IMG/VR virus record: IMGVR_UViG_3300009433_000045
Coordinates: 1 to 25,880 of that record
Length of the DNA stretch: 25,880 nucleotides
Reading direction: 5' to 3' (one strand)
Source of the DNA: a virus
Position numbers and translations under genes: made by a program. Below are positions 1-7,989 of this stretch, in pieces (the first letter of the stretch is position 1; every line of letters starts with the position of its first letter). The notes under the pieces were generated by a model. The model made no database searches and had not been told where the DNA came from. It worked only from the letters and a program-made list of their open reading frames with translations.

Positions 1-870
1 CCTACGTATGGCTTAGTGTCCGTGGATATTCACGGTCATGTAAATCGAGATACTAACGGAAAGCTGATTTCCAAATATCTCAAAAATGGGTGGAACTGGA
101 ATCTGTTCGGACCAATCGCAGTCGCGATGTTTCCAATTGATTCTGGAATCGAGCCTAAACTACTTGATGGGGACCATCGCCGTCATATGTTTATATTGAC
201 ATTTCCCGACGCAGAGGAAATCCCCGCGATGATTTATCAAGTAAAAGATATGGAGGAGTACCATGAGCTTTTCACGGACATAAATCTCTACCATCGCAAG
301 AATGCCTCCCCAGAAGAGGTCTATGTTCACGATGTGAAGAGCTTCCGAAAAGATGCTCTTGCCACAAGTCAAGAGCTTATTAGGTGCGGCTTGTGTGTAC
401 ACGGCTCATCAGACACGGGGGGTATTGTGGGGCTTGTTCCCGGCAAAAAAACCCACAGCCCGCGCGTAAAAATTGGTGGATTTCGGCGCGCCCTTAAGCA
501 GGGTAGCCAAAGCACCAAGTTGGCAGCTAGCCTAGTCAAGGCAACGTGGCCAAAAGCCGAAGAGGTAAAAGTTGAACTTCTAGAAGGTTTGGCAGTCCTT
601 TTTAAACTTTACCCTGCTTTAAGCAGTAGTCGGTCCAAGATTAACTCCGACTTTGAGCAGTGGTTCACCACTCGCCAAGCGTTGTATGAACAGCGTGTTG
701 TGACCACAGATTACAAGGCTGCCGGCGGGTCCGTTGTGAATAAGGCTGCAGCATGTGTCGCCCGAGGAATCATTAAAGATTTCCGAAAGGTCAACTCACC
801 CAATGCTTCCCGAGCAAGTAAAAATAAAAGCTTGCCTTTGGCAAGGATTAATGATATCATCGAAGGGTGA
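1..870 (+). CDS. ParB/sulfiredoxin-fold-like phage protein, 5' end cut by window
   Basis: The reading frame is already open at base 1 (Pro-Thr-Tyr-Gly-Leu before a GTG at 16). No Shine-Dalgarno precedes the GTG codons at 16 or 22, so I treat the gene as truncated at its 5' end. Counting from the GTG at 16, residues 25-60 contain a Trp-rich stretch (NGWNWNLFGPIAV) followed by LLDGDHRRH. Further on come EEIPAMIYQV and LFTDINLYHRKNASPEEVY. This order (W-x-W, D-G-x-H-R, F-x-x-x-N, S-P-E-E) is what ParB N-terminal/Srx-like phage proteins show, where the DG-x-HR segment lies in the nucleotide-binding loop. The C-terminal half is basic and unassigned. Such phage proteins may be nucleases, CTPases or DNA-binding proteins, and the actual role cannot be read from the sequence. 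It sits just upstream of recA. Fold assignment is moderate; function is unknown. Confidence 0.6.
   Translation, partial: PTYGLVSVDIHGHVNRDTNGKLISKYLKNGWNWNLFGPIAVAMFPIDSGIEPKLLDGDHRRHMFILTFPDAEEIPAMIYQVKDMEEYHELFTDINLYHRKNASPEEVYVHDVKSFRKDALATSQELIRCGLCVHGSSDTGGIVGLVPGKKTHSPRVKIGGFRRALKQGSQSTKLAASLVKATWPKAEEVKVELLEGLAVLFKLYPALSSSRSKINSDFEQWFTTRQALYEQRVVTTDYKAAGGSVVNKAAACVARGIIKDFRKVNSPNASRASKNKSLPLARINDIIEG
832..860 (+). promoter_or_regulatory. possible sigma-70 promoter upstream of recA
   Basis: TTGCCT (832-837) and TATCAT (855-860) are separated by 17 bases, inside the end of the upstream coding sequence and about 75 bases before the recA start. Both boxes are imperfect, so this could be chance. 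It is the only candidate I see in front of recA. Confidence 0.3.
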
Positions 871-882
871 ATCAAAGCCGAT

Positions 883-915
883 GGCAGACCGGTGCAAAGT
901 CTGCCGCCTTTATTT
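883..915 (+). terminator. hairpin between ParB-like gene and recA, weak terminator-like
   Basis: GGCAGAC (883-889) and GTCTGCC (899-905) form a perfect 7-bp stem with a 9-base loop, followed by GCCTTTATTT. The U-tract is interrupted, so termination would be weak or partial. It could equally shape the recA leader. It lies in the 62-base gap between the two genes. Confidence 0.4.
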
Positions 916-932
916 AACCCAAGGAAACCATA

Positions 933-2060
933 ATGGCTAGAAAAACAAAAGAAGTGAAAGCAGGAAGAGTATCGTTGCAAGACCTAATGGGACTTGTCAA
1001 CAAAAAGGCTGGCAGAAATGTCGCCCACGATCTTACGGGCGAAAACCCGACAGAAGTGAAAGAGTGGATCCCCACAGGATCCCGATGGCTTGACTCCATC
1101 ATCTGTAAGGGCAAAGTTGCCGGCATCCCGGTTGGCAAAATATCAGAACTTGCTGGACTAGAATCCACCGGGAAATCATATATGGCAGCACAAGTGGCTG
1201 CAAACGCCCAGAAAACGGGCAAGTTGATCGTTTACTTTGATTCTGAGTCTGCCATCGATCCGAACTTCTTGGAGCGAGCAGGTTGTAGCCTAGACCGTTT
1301 AATGTATGTTCAAGCATCCTCTGTGGAGTTTGTATTAGAAACTGTTGAAGAACTGCTGGGAGCAACTGATGAGCAAATATTGTTTATCTGGGACTCGCTA
1401 GCACTGACGCCTTCTATCTCTGATGTTGAGGGGGACTTTAATCCTCAATCATCGATGGCTGTAAAGGCTCGTATCTTAGCCAAGGGAATGTCCAAGCTGA
1501 TTATTCCGATTGCCGACAAGCAGGCTACATTTCTTGTCCTTAACCAGTTGAAGACCAATATCCCAAGCGGACCTAACGCTCGCATCGTTGCCATGACTAC
1601 ACCCTACATGACACCCGGCGGAAAGGCAATGCACTATTCTTACTCGCTGCGTATTTGGCTGACTGGGCGAAAAGCCAAGTCTGCGTTTATTGAAGACGAC
1701 AAGGGCTTCCGCATTGGTTCCGAAGTTAAAGTTAAGCTAGAGAAATCGCGATTTGGAACACAAGGAAGAAACTGCGCCTTCCGTATTTTGTGGGGTACCG
1801 AAGACATTGGTGTCCGTGATGAGGAGAGCTGGTTTGACGCAGTTAAAAGTTCTGAACATCTTACAAGTGCCGGCGCATGGTATACCTTGAAGATGCCCGA
1901 TGGATATGAAAAGAAGTTTCAACCATCTAAATGGACCGAGCTCATCCACGCAGACGAAGAGTTCAAAAACAACATCATCAAGTTAATGGATGAAGAGGTT
2001 GTGCAGAAGTTCGATCGACGTGAAGGATCCGCCGAACAATTTTACGCAGATCCTGAATAA
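933..2060 (+). CDS. recA: RecA/UvsX-family recombinase
   Basis: The 375-residue product is an ATP-dependent strand-exchange recombinase, expected to coat single-stranded DNA during recombination-dependent replication and repair. Walker A is GLESTGKS at residues 75-82. Walker B is ILFIWDS at about 149-155. A loop-2 region follows LVLNQLKTNI (about 201-210), and the RecA signature TPGGKAMHYSYSLR is at about 227-240. Length is close to bacterial RecA (about 350) and T4 UvsX (about 390). The long acidic bacterial tail is replaced by a divergent region from about residue 300. The start ATG at 933 has AAGGAAA at 922-927. It is followed by UV damage endonuclease and exonuclease genes, which fits a repair and recombination cluster. 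Family is certain; whether it behaves more like RecA or UvsX is not. Confidence 0.93.
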   Translation: MARKTKEVKAGRVSLQDLMGLVNKKAGRNVAHDLTGENPTEVKEWIPTGSRWLDSIICKGKVAGIPVGKISELAGLESTGKSYMAAQVAANAQKTGKLIVYFDSESAIDPNFLERAGCSLDRLMYVQASSVEFVLETVEELLGATDEQILFIWDSLALTPSISDVEGDFNPQSSMAVKARILAKGMSKLIIPIADKQATFLVLNQLKTNIPSGPNARIVAMTTPYMTPGGKAMHYSYSLRIWLTGRKAKSAFIEDDKGFRIGSEVKVKLEKSRFGTQGRNCAFRILWGTEDIGVRDEESWFDAVKSSEHLTSAGAWYTLKMPDGYEKKFQPSKWTELIHADEEFKNNIIKLMDEEVVQKFDRREGSAEQFYADPE

Positions 2061-2065
2061 AGCAC

Positions 2066-2094
2066 TTGACAGCCCTCCTGCAATAGATTATACT
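2066..2094 (+). promoter_or_regulatory. strong sigma-70 promoter for uvsE-exonuclease
   Basis: A perfect -35 TTGACA (2066-2071), a 17-base spacer and a near-perfect -10 TATACT (2089-2094) fill the recA-uvsE gap. It shares the upstream AAAG-N3-TTGACA with the promoters at 8933 and 17063. The spacer carries CCCTCCT, which is complementary to the AGGAGGG Shine-Dalgarno at 2111-2117. Confidence 0.85.
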
Positions 2095-2121
2095 ATGTAT
2101 ATGAACTTGTAGGAGGGTTTC

Positions 2122-3057
2122 ATGAACAATTTAGGTTACGCATGTATAAACCAAGGCTTTTCAACGCTGCCAAAGTCGCAGCGTATCACAACCAATCGTA
2201 CGATGATTAAGCGTACGTTTCATGACCGCGGCATCGAGTACGCTGCAGAACTTGCATTGCAGAACCTGCGCGACTTATACACGATTCTCGAATGGAATCT
2301 ACAGCACGATATTTACTTTTATCGGCTTTCCTCCAATATTATTCCGTGGGCTTCCGAGTATGACCTTGTAGATATGCCCAATTTCGGCGCTATACACGCC
2401 GCGGCACTCAAGGCGGGCAACTTTGCCCGTAAGCACGGAATGCGGCTCACATCGCATCCTGGACCGTTTAACAAACTAGCATCACCCAAAGAGCGTGTAT
2501 ACCAACTCACCAAGACTGATCTATCTGTTCACGGTGACTTGTTTGATCTTATTGGCTTGCCGCGCACTCCGTACGCCAAACTTAATATTCATGTCGGTGC
2601 AGCCTACGGTGACAAGCCATTCGCTCTCGACAACTTCTGTCGCAACTTCGAGCGTCTGCCTGACAATGTTCGCTCTCGCTTGACTGTCGAGAACGATGAC
2701 AAGGAGTCACTGTATTCTACATTGGAGTTGTATGAAGGCGTGTACAAGCGCATTGGTATCCCAATTGTGTTTGACTACCATCACCATATGCTACACCCTG
2801 GCGGTCAGACCGAACAGGAAGCCCTTGAGCTTGCGCTCTCCACTTGGGGTGACATCAAGCCAGTAGTTCACTACGCAGAGTCTCGTTCCCTCGAACACGA
2901 CAACCCAAAGATCAAACCACAAGCACACTCTGATATGCTCCGTCGCCCGTATAATGACTACGGAAACGACTTCGATACGATGCTGGAATGCAAGTTTAAA
3001 GAAGTTGCGTTATTGGAGTATCGTGCTATAATGAATGAACAAAGGACAACAGCATGA
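2122..3057 (+). CDS. uvsE: UV damage endonuclease (UvdE/UVDE family)
   Basis: The 311-residue product is a predicted metal-dependent TIM-barrel endonuclease that nicks DNA 5' to cyclobutane dimers and 6-4 photoproducts. It starts with the family opening LGYACIN (residues 4-10). Family blocks follow in order: LEWNLQHDIYFYRLSS, RLTSHPGPF, KLNIHVGAAYGDK, RLTVENDD, IPIVFDYHHH, PVVHYAESR and PQAHSDM. These supply the His, Glu and Asp ligands expected of the trinuclear metal site. Length is close to bacterial UvsE (about 300). The ATG at 2122 sits behind an AGGAGGG ribosome site. An earlier ATG at 2101 is in frame but hits TAG after three codons. Its last codons overlap the exonuclease start (ATGA), so the two are translationally coupled. 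A photolesion-repair enzyme suggests virions or hosts exposed to sunlight. Confidence 0.9.
   Translation: MNNLGYACINQGFSTLPKSQRITTNRTMIKRTFHDRGIEYAAELALQNLRDLYTILEWNLQHDIYFYRLSSNIIPWASEYDLVDMPNFGAIHAAALKAGNFARKHGMRLTSHPGPFNKLASPKERVYQLTKTDLSVHGDLFDLIGLPRTPYAKLNIHVGAAYGDKPFALDNFCRNFERLPDNVRSRLTVENDDKESLYSTLELYEGVYKRIGIPIVFDYHHHMLHPGGQTEQEALELALSTWGDIKPVVHYAESRSLEHDNPKIKPQAHSDMLRRPYNDYGNDFDTMLECKFKEVALLEYRAIMNEQRTTA
3005..3032 (+). promoter_or_regulatory. possible internal promoter for the exonuclease
   Basis: TTGCGT (3005-3010), a 16-base spacer and a perfect TATAAT (3027-3032) lie inside the end of uvsE, about 20 bases before the exonuclease start. The -10 is good, the -35 mediocre. The context is coding, so chance is possible. 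Confidence 0.35.
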
Positions 3058-4025
3058 CAAAAACTGATAGAAAACGAGTATTGATTATTGATTCACTAAA
3101 TCTCTACCTAAGAGCGTATATCATGGATCCAAGCCTAACTATGCAAGGAGAGCCATGTGGGGGCATCAAGGGGTCCCTCAAGATCCTGCAGAAGCTTGTT
3201 AGAGATTCTAACCCGGACGAGATTATTTTTGTCTGGGATGGACCAAATGGGTCCCAGAAGAGGAAATCACTCAACAAAGATTATAAGTCTGGGCGAAAGC
3301 CGATCCGATTGAACCGGAGCGTTAAGAACCTAACAGATGAAGAGGAGATGCACAACAAGGTTTGGCAACAGATGCGCCTGATGGAATACTTCAATGAAAT
3401 GCCGATCATTCAGATCATGATCGCAGAAGTAGAAGCGGATGACGTAATCTCGCACCTGACTCATCTGAATCACTACGCCGGCTGGCAAAAGGTTATCGTA
3501 TCTAATGATAAAGATTTTTACCAACTGTGCGATGAAGAGACAGTAGTTTTCCGACCAGTAAGCAAGACCGTCTATAACAAGAAGCGGATCGTAGAAGAGT
3601 TGGGTGTCCACCCTCGCAATATGGCACTAGCCCGAGCACTGGTGGGGGACGCCTCGGATAACCTTCCGGGCATCAAATCAGTCGGCTTCAAGACTATTCA
3701 ACGCCGACTTGGATTCCTTGCGGCTGACAAGGACTACACTATTGACGATATCATATCATATTGCGAAAAGGTCGACAATAAGCTTAAATTTCACAACAAC
3801 ATCTTGGAAGGTCAAGAGGTAATCGCACATAATTACAAAATGATGCAACTTTATTCTCCCATGCTTTCGCCCCAATCAAAAGACTTTGTTCGGAATGCTG
3901 TAGAAAACTTCGAATGTAATTTCAACAAGATAGAGATAATTAAGAAAATGCGCGACGATGGTTTTGGCGAATTGAACTGGAAAGATCTCGAATTGCATCT
4001 TAATAAAATCAATTCGGAATGCTAA
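3054..4025 (+). CDS. 5'-3' exonuclease / flap endonuclease
   Basis: The 323-residue product matches the Pol I 5'-nuclease/T4 RNase H/FEN superfamily, which removes RNA primers and 5' flaps. The N-terminal metal-binding aspartate is in VLIIDSLNLYLRAY (D13). Next come IFVWDGPNGSQKRK with the downstream YKSGRKP, the acidic cluster EVEADDVI, and SNDKDFYQL. The helix-3-turn-helix signature GDASDNLPGIKSVGFKT binds the DNA backbone. No polymerase domain is attached, as usual in phages that encode a separate polymerase; here dnaE lies downstream at 12180. The ATG overlaps the uvsE stop (ATGA) with AAAGGA just upstream. Together with recA, helicase and dnaE this supplies primer processing for lagging-strand replication. 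No catalytic residue is obviously missing. Confidence 0.9.
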   Translation: MTKTDRKRVLIIDSLNLYLRAYIMDPSLTMQGEPCGGIKGSLKILQKLVRDSNPDEIIFVWDGPNGSQKRKSLNKDYKSGRKPIRLNRSVKNLTDEEEMHNKVWQQMRLMEYFNEMPIIQIMIAEVEADDVISHLTHLNHYAGWQKVIVSNDKDFYQLCDEETVVFRPVSKTVYNKKRIVEELGVHPRNMALARALVGDASDNLPGIKSVGFKTIQRRLGFLAADKDYTIDDIISYCEKVDNKLKFHNNILEGQEVIAHNYKMMQLYSPMLSPQSKDFVRNAVENFECNFNKIEIIKKMRDDGFGELNWKDLELHLNKINSEC

Positions 4026-4030
4026 AAACC

Positions 4031-4058
4031 TTGACTTCTGGGTCAATGGTGTTATAAT
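4031..4058 (+). promoter_or_regulatory. sigma-70 promoter for helicase-nrdJ operon
   Basis: TTGACT (4031-4036), a 16-base spacer and a perfect TATAAT (4053-4058) occupy the gap before the helicase. TTGAC-N6-GTCAA (4031-4046) forms an inverted repeat covering the -35 box, a possible operator. The extended GTTATAAT matches the promoters at 8933, 11975 and 17063. Confidence 0.8.
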
Positions 4059-4070
4059 TATAAACACAAT

Positions 4071-4086
4071 AAGGAGGTGATGCTTG
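4071..4086 (+). promoter_or_regulatory. strong ribosome site that fixes a TTG start
   Basis: AAGGAGGTGA (4071-4080) is an almost full anti-16S match. The codon at correct spacing is TTG at 4084. The ATG at 4080 lies in another frame that stops after 13 codons. A perfect Shine-Dalgarno paired with a weak start codon may set helicase dosage. Confidence 0.8.
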
Positions 4087-5496
4087 GCGGGCTCAGCAAC
4101 ACCAAACACACCTACTTTCGGTAAGTATGGAAAGACATTTCAGGAAGGACTAGTACAGTTAATCTACCAAGATCGACCATTTGCCGATCAGATTACTGAG
4201 GTCTTAGATCTGAACTTCCTTGAACTGGAGTATCTCCGGGTCTTCACAGAGAAGATCACCGCATACAGGGATCGCTATTCTAAGCACCCGTCCGCAGATG
4301 CGATCACCACGATCCTGCTAACAGAGTTGGAGAAAGAGGAGAAAGTTACTCAACAGCAGGTCAAAGAGTATTTCGCCCGCATATCTACCAGTGAGTTGGA
4401 GGACGGGGAATACATAAAAGAGCAATCTCTAGATTTCTGCCGCAAGCAGAATCTTAAAGAAGCAATGCTCCAGTCAGTGGACCTGCTGCAGTCGTGCTCA
4501 TTTGATGAGATCTCTAAGACAATCAATGATGCTCTGAAGCTCGGCTCTGAGACCAATTTTGGTCACGATTATCTTAAAGACTTCGAGGCTCGATACCAGC
4601 CCCGACACCGGCAGCCCGTTACGACTGGGTGGGCAGATATTGACGCCATCGTTGGCGGCGGTCTCGGCAAGAGTGAACTGGGGGTTGTTATTGCCCCCAC
4701 TGGCGCTGGAAAGTCAATGGTGCTCGTACACCTGGGAGCGCAGGCAATCCTAGAGGGCAAAACAGTTGTACACTACACGCTAGAGCTTCAGGACACGGTA
4801 ATCGCGAATCGTTACGATAGTTGTATCACAGGGTACCCTTTAAGTGACTTGATGGGTTTCAAAGATGAGATCTATGATGATATCAAAGATCTGGATGGCT
4901 CTCTCATCGTTAAAGAGTATCCAACGAAATCCGCATCTGTAAACACCATCAAGGCTCACTTGAATAAACTTATTAAAAGAGGAGTTAACCCGGGTCTGAT
5001 TATTGTTGACTATGCCGATTTGTTGAAGCCTGTTGTGGTGAGAAAAGAGAAACGCGCCGAACTGGAATCAATTTACGAGGATCTTCGTGGAATGTCGACC
5101 GAGTTTTCGTGCCCTGTTTGGACCGCTTCACAAACCAACCGATCAGGTCTAAACGCAGAGGTAATTACGATGGAACAGATATCGGAAGCGTTCAACAAAT
5201 GCTTTGTCGCCGACTTTATTTTGTCGGTTTCGAGAACCATCGAAGATAAGCAAAATAACACCGGCAAGATTTTTATTGCAAAAAATCGAAACGGACCTGA
5301 TGGAATCATATATGATATATTTATGGATACATCAAACGTAAACATAAGAACAATGCCAAAAGCAAACACAATAAGCCCATCTGCCACCTCAACACAGGTA
5401 GCCACTAGCCCAGTTGCCCTGGGACCGAAAGCACAGCGGGAGTTATTGCTGAACAAGTATGACAAGTACAGAAAAACTAATTATAAAAGGAAATAG
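4084..5496 (+). CDS. dnaB: DnaB-family (SF4) replicative DNA helicase
   Basis: The 470-residue product is a RecA-fold hexameric helicase, expected to unwind the phage replication fork. Residues 1-155 form a helical N-terminal domain. The motor domain opens with TGWADIDAIVGGGL (about 181-194). It has Walker A APTGAGKS (204-211), the glutamate-bearing motif YTLEL (about 231-235), Walker B LIIVDYADLL (305-314), and the SQTNRSG sensor loop (about 349-355). A basic segment near KIFIAKNRNGPDG would hold the arginine-finger region. The length fits DnaB and T4 gp41 (450-475). The start is TTG at 4084, fixed by the ribosome site at 4071-4080. The C-terminal 40 residues are low in complexity and basic, perhaps a partner-binding tail. 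No DnaG-type primase gene is visible in this window. Confidence 0.9.
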   Translation: MAGSATPNTPTFGKYGKTFQEGLVQLIYQDRPFADQITEVLDLNFLELEYLRVFTEKITAYRDRYSKHPSADAITTILLTELEKEEKVTQQQVKEYFARISTSELEDGEYIKEQSLDFCRKQNLKEAMLQSVDLLQSCSFDEISKTINDALKLGSETNFGHDYLKDFEARYQPRHRQPVTTGWADIDAIVGGGLGKSELGVVIAPTGAGKSMVLVHLGAQAILEGKTVVHYTLELQDTVIANRYDSCITGYPLSDLMGFKDEIYDDIKDLDGSLIVKEYPTKSASVNTIKAHLNKLIKRGVNPGLIIVDYADLLKPVVVRKEKRAELESIYEDLRGMSTEFSCPVWTASQTNRSGLNAEVITMEQISEAFNKCFVADFILSVSRTIEDKQNNTGKIFIAKNRNGPDGIIYDIFMDTSNVNIRTMPKANTISPSATSTQVATSPVALGPKAQRELLLNKYDKYRKTNYKRK

Positions 5497-5498
5497 TA

Positions 5499-7469
5499 AT
5501 GAGAAGAACAGTAGAGAACATTCGTAGATTCAGGTTATCTGATTCGTTTATAGAGCCGTATAGCACTGCTAAGGTTCCATGGGGACCCCTAGGGTATGTT
5601 ACTTTTAAGAGAACATACGCGAGGCGGCTGAGTGAGTTTGAGTCCGGCGCCACTGGCACCGAGGAGTGGTATCAGACATGCCGTCGTGTAATTGAGGGCA
5701 TGTTTGCTATCCAGAAGGAGCACGTTATCCGGCTGGGCTTAGAGTGGAATGACCAGAAAGCCCAACGCACCGCCAAGGATGCATATGACAGGCTTTTCAA
5801 TCTTAAGTGGACCCCACCGGGTCGCGGTCTCTGGATGATGGGCACAAAGTTCGTCGAAGAACGCACCGGCGCCGCTCTCTTTAACTGCGCGTTTCGGTCA
5901 ACTGCCGACTTGGATAGAAAGGGCGGCTATATCTTCGCCTGGATTATGGATGCTTTGATGGTGGGTGTTGGGGTCGGTTTCGACACCAAGGGCGCCGGCA
6001 CGGTGTCCATTCAAGAGCCACATTTCACTAACGATATTTTGGTTATAGATGATTCTCGCGAAGGCTGGGTCAACTCTGTGCACGTATTGTTGGATGGGTA
6101 CCTCCATGGGGGCAGCGTTCCCAAGTTTGACTATTCCGCTATTCGACCTGAGGGCGCGAAGATCTATGGGTTTGGAGGAACTTCTTCTGGGTCCGGACCC
6201 CTGAAAGAACTCCATGAAAACCTCAAAGAGTTGTTTGCGCCAAAGATCGGCGAACTTATCAGCTCTGTTGATATCGTCGACATTGAAAATTTAATTGGTC
6301 GTTGTGTCGTGTCTGGCAACGTCCGTCGTTCGGCTGCGCTTGCACTTGGTGAGCACGATGATTTCCGTTACTTGGAGATGAAGAATGATCAAGAGAAATT
6401 ATATCATCACCGCTGGGGCTCCAATAACTCCTACGCCGCATCAGTTGGCATGGATTACTCATGGCATGCAAACCAAGCCCAAGAGAACGGAGAACCTGGA
6501 ACTATTTGGCTGGAGAATGCACGAGCATACGGCAGACTCAAGGACGGAATCAACTATGACGACGCAGAGGTGGTTGGCTTCAATCCTTGTGTGGAGCAAA
6601 GCCTTCATAATGCTGAAATGTGCTGCTTGGTGGAAACCTTCCCTGCTAAACACGAAGACTATGAAGATTATGTGAAGACCCTCAAGTGTGCATATCTGTA
6701 TGGCAAGACGGTTACCCTCGTTAACACTCACTGGCCAGAGACCAACGCAAAGATGCTAAAGAATCGCCGTATCGGACTCTCTCAGTCGGGCATCGTACAG
6801 GCTTTCAAAAAGCATGGTCGACGCAATATGATGGAATGGTGCGATAACGCCTACAGCCATGTGCGCGATTTGGATCAGGAATATTCCAACTGGCTTTGCG
6901 TGCCTCGCTCTATTAAGATGACGTCAATCAAGCCATCAGGAACGGTATCCTTGTTGAATGGCTCGACTCCTGGGATTCACTTTCCAGAAAATGAATACTA
7001 TATTCGACGAATCCGGTTTTCTAGTGGGTCCCCCATCCTGGACACGTTGCGAGAGGCAGGACACCACATCGAGGACGATGCCTACTCCCCCAACACTTCA
7101 GTTGTTGAGTTCCCGGTTAAAGAAGAGCACTTTACAAAGGGAAAGAAGGATGTTAGTATGTGGGAACAATTAGAGATCGCAGCACAGTACCAGTATTATT
7201 GGGCAGATAACGCAGTATCCGTAACGGTCACCTTTAATGAAAAGGAAGCCGCTCAGATAAACAGCGCACTTGAGATGTATGAAACGCGCCTGAAGGCAGT
7301 CTCTTTCTTAAAAGTTAGTGACAACGGATACAAACAGGCTCCATATGAGCCGATTACAAAAGAGCAGTATGAGAAGATGTCAAGCAAGATAACCCCGGTC
7401 ACAAGGATTCATACCGAGGAAGCAGGGGTGGGAACAAAATATTGTGACGGCGCTTCGTGCGAAATTTAA
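5499..7469 (+). CDS. nrdJ: adenosylcobalamin-dependent (class II) ribonucleotide reductase, monomeric RTPR type
   Basis: The 656-residue product reduces ribonucleotides to deoxyribonucleotides with a B12-derived radical. Key residues of the Lactobacillus leichmannii-type enzyme are visible. The first redox cysteine is in ALFNCAFRS (C130). The thiyl-radical site is NPCVEQ (N362, C364, E366), with its redox partner 11 residues on (C375 in AEMCCLVE). The C-terminal electron-relay pair is CX4C in YCDGASCEI (C649, C654). Other family blocks are WTPPGRGLWMMGT, VGVGVGFDTKGAG, SGNVRRSAALALG and SIKPSGTVSLLNGSTPGIHF. It is shorter than the L. leichmannii enzyme (739). ATG 5499 has AAAGG at 5486-5490 and directly follows the helicase. 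It needs a thioredoxin-like reductant, for which the gene at 20160 is a candidate. It works without oxygen but requires host cobalamin. Confidence 0.95.
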   Translation: MRRTVENIRRFRLSDSFIEPYSTAKVPWGPLGYVTFKRTYARRLSEFESGATGTEEWYQTCRRVIEGMFAIQKEHVIRLGLEWNDQKAQRTAKDAYDRLFNLKWTPPGRGLWMMGTKFVEERTGAALFNCAFRSTADLDRKGGYIFAWIMDALMVGVGVGFDTKGAGTVSIQEPHFTNDILVIDDSREGWVNSVHVLLDGYLHGGSVPKFDYSAIRPEGAKIYGFGGTSSGSGPLKELHENLKELFAPKIGELISSVDIVDIENLIGRCVVSGNVRRSAALALGEHDDFRYLEMKNDQEKLYHHRWGSNNSYAASVGMDYSWHANQAQENGEPGTIWLENARAYGRLKDGINYDDAEVVGFNPCVEQSLHNAEMCCLVETFPAKHEDYEDYVKTLKCAYLYGKTVTLVNTHWPETNAKMLKNRRIGLSQSGIVQAFKKHGRRNMMEWCDNAYSHVRDLDQEYSNWLCVPRSIKMTSIKPSGTVSLLNGSTPGIHFPENEYYIRRIRFSSGSPILDTLREAGHHIEDDAYSPNTSVVEFPVKEEHFTKGKKDVSMWEQLEIAAQYQYYWADNAVSVTVTFNEKEAAQINSALEMYETRLKAVSFLKVSDNGYKQAPYEPITKEQYEKMSSKITPVTRIHTEEAGVGTKYCDGASCEI

Positions 7470-7481
7470 ATCGAGATAACT

Positions 7482-7709
7482 GTGAACTTTAATTACTTAA
7501 TGGACCCCCACTTCTCTAGAAGAAAATGCAAAGCAAACAACGAAGAGTGCTACTACGTCCCAGCCGGGAATTTAAGAACCACAGCAGGTAACAGCGTGCA
7601 TTTTCCCGTTTACTGCAGAAACTGCGGTCAACGAGAAGATATATTCCTCACCCAAGAGCAATACAAGACACAACAAAAACTTATATTAAAGGAGATAAAA
7701 GATGTTTAG
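7482..7709 (+). CDS. small zinc-ribbon-like protein, unknown function
   Basis: The 75-residue product starts at GTG 7482; an in-frame ATG at 7500 is an alternative, and neither has a strong Shine-Dalgarno. Four cysteines are arranged as C16-X6-C23 and C45-X2-C48 (YCRNCGQRE), a plausible zinc ribbon followed by a charged helix. I do not recognise a named family. The last 8 bases overlap the GroES-like gene, so the two are probably co-translated. The function could be nucleic-acid or protein binding; nothing in the sequence decides. Confidence 0.65.
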   Translation: MNFNYLMDPHFSRRKCKANNEECYYVPAGNLRTTAGNSVHFPVYCRNCGQREDIFLTQEQYKTQQKLILKEIKDV

Positions 7710-7977
7710 ACCAGTGAATAGATATATTCTAATTAATCTTGAGCAAGCACAGGAGAAGGATTCACAAGCCTCTCTCATTGTTCTTCCAGAAGATTACAAG
7801 CCAGAAGAGGAGCAGTATGCTACTGCAAATGTGGTCACAGCCGCTGCTGACGTAAGGTTCGACTTATCGTCTGCTTCTAAAATAGTTATCGATAAGTCTA
7901 TGATAGAGCAAATAAAGATCGGACACACTAATTACAGCATAATTCTGGACAATTACGTCGTAGGAATAGTAGAATAA
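7702..7977 (+). CDS. GroES/T4 gp31-like co-chaperonin
   Basis: The 91-residue product has the length and block order of the 10-kDa chaperonin lid. It opens with RPVNRYILINLE, matching the GroES start (RPLHDRVIV). A charged mobile-loop region with SLIVLPEDYKPEE follows, the hydrophobic triplet that would contact host GroEL. The end, LDNYVVGIVE, matches the GroES terminal strand (ILAIVE). Phage co-chaperonins such as T4 gp31 replace host GroES so that GroEL can fold the large capsid protein. The start ATG at 7702 has GGAG at 7691-7694, inside the zinc-ribbon gene. Identification rests on short similar blocks in a small divergent protein, so it is good but not certain. No GroEL gene is present here, so host GroEL would be the partner. 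Confidence 0.72.
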   Translation: MFRPVNRYILINLEQAQEKDSQASLIVLPEDYKPEEEQYATANVVTAAADVRFDLSSASKIVIDKSMIEQIKIGHTNYSIILDNYVVGIVE

Positions 7978-7989
7978 ATGGGATCTTGA

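Noticed and set aside
197-225. TTGACA inside the ParB-like gene
   Set aside because: The sequence 17 bases downstream is GC-rich and unlike TATAAT.
831-845. CTTGCC-TTT-GGCAAG hairpin in the ParB-like gene
   Set aside because: Six-bp stem within coding sequence and no following T-run; probably incidental.
5073-5465. 130-residue minus-strand frame opposite the helicase
   Set aside because: No ribosome site or recognisable motif, and the helicase motifs on the + strand explain the region.
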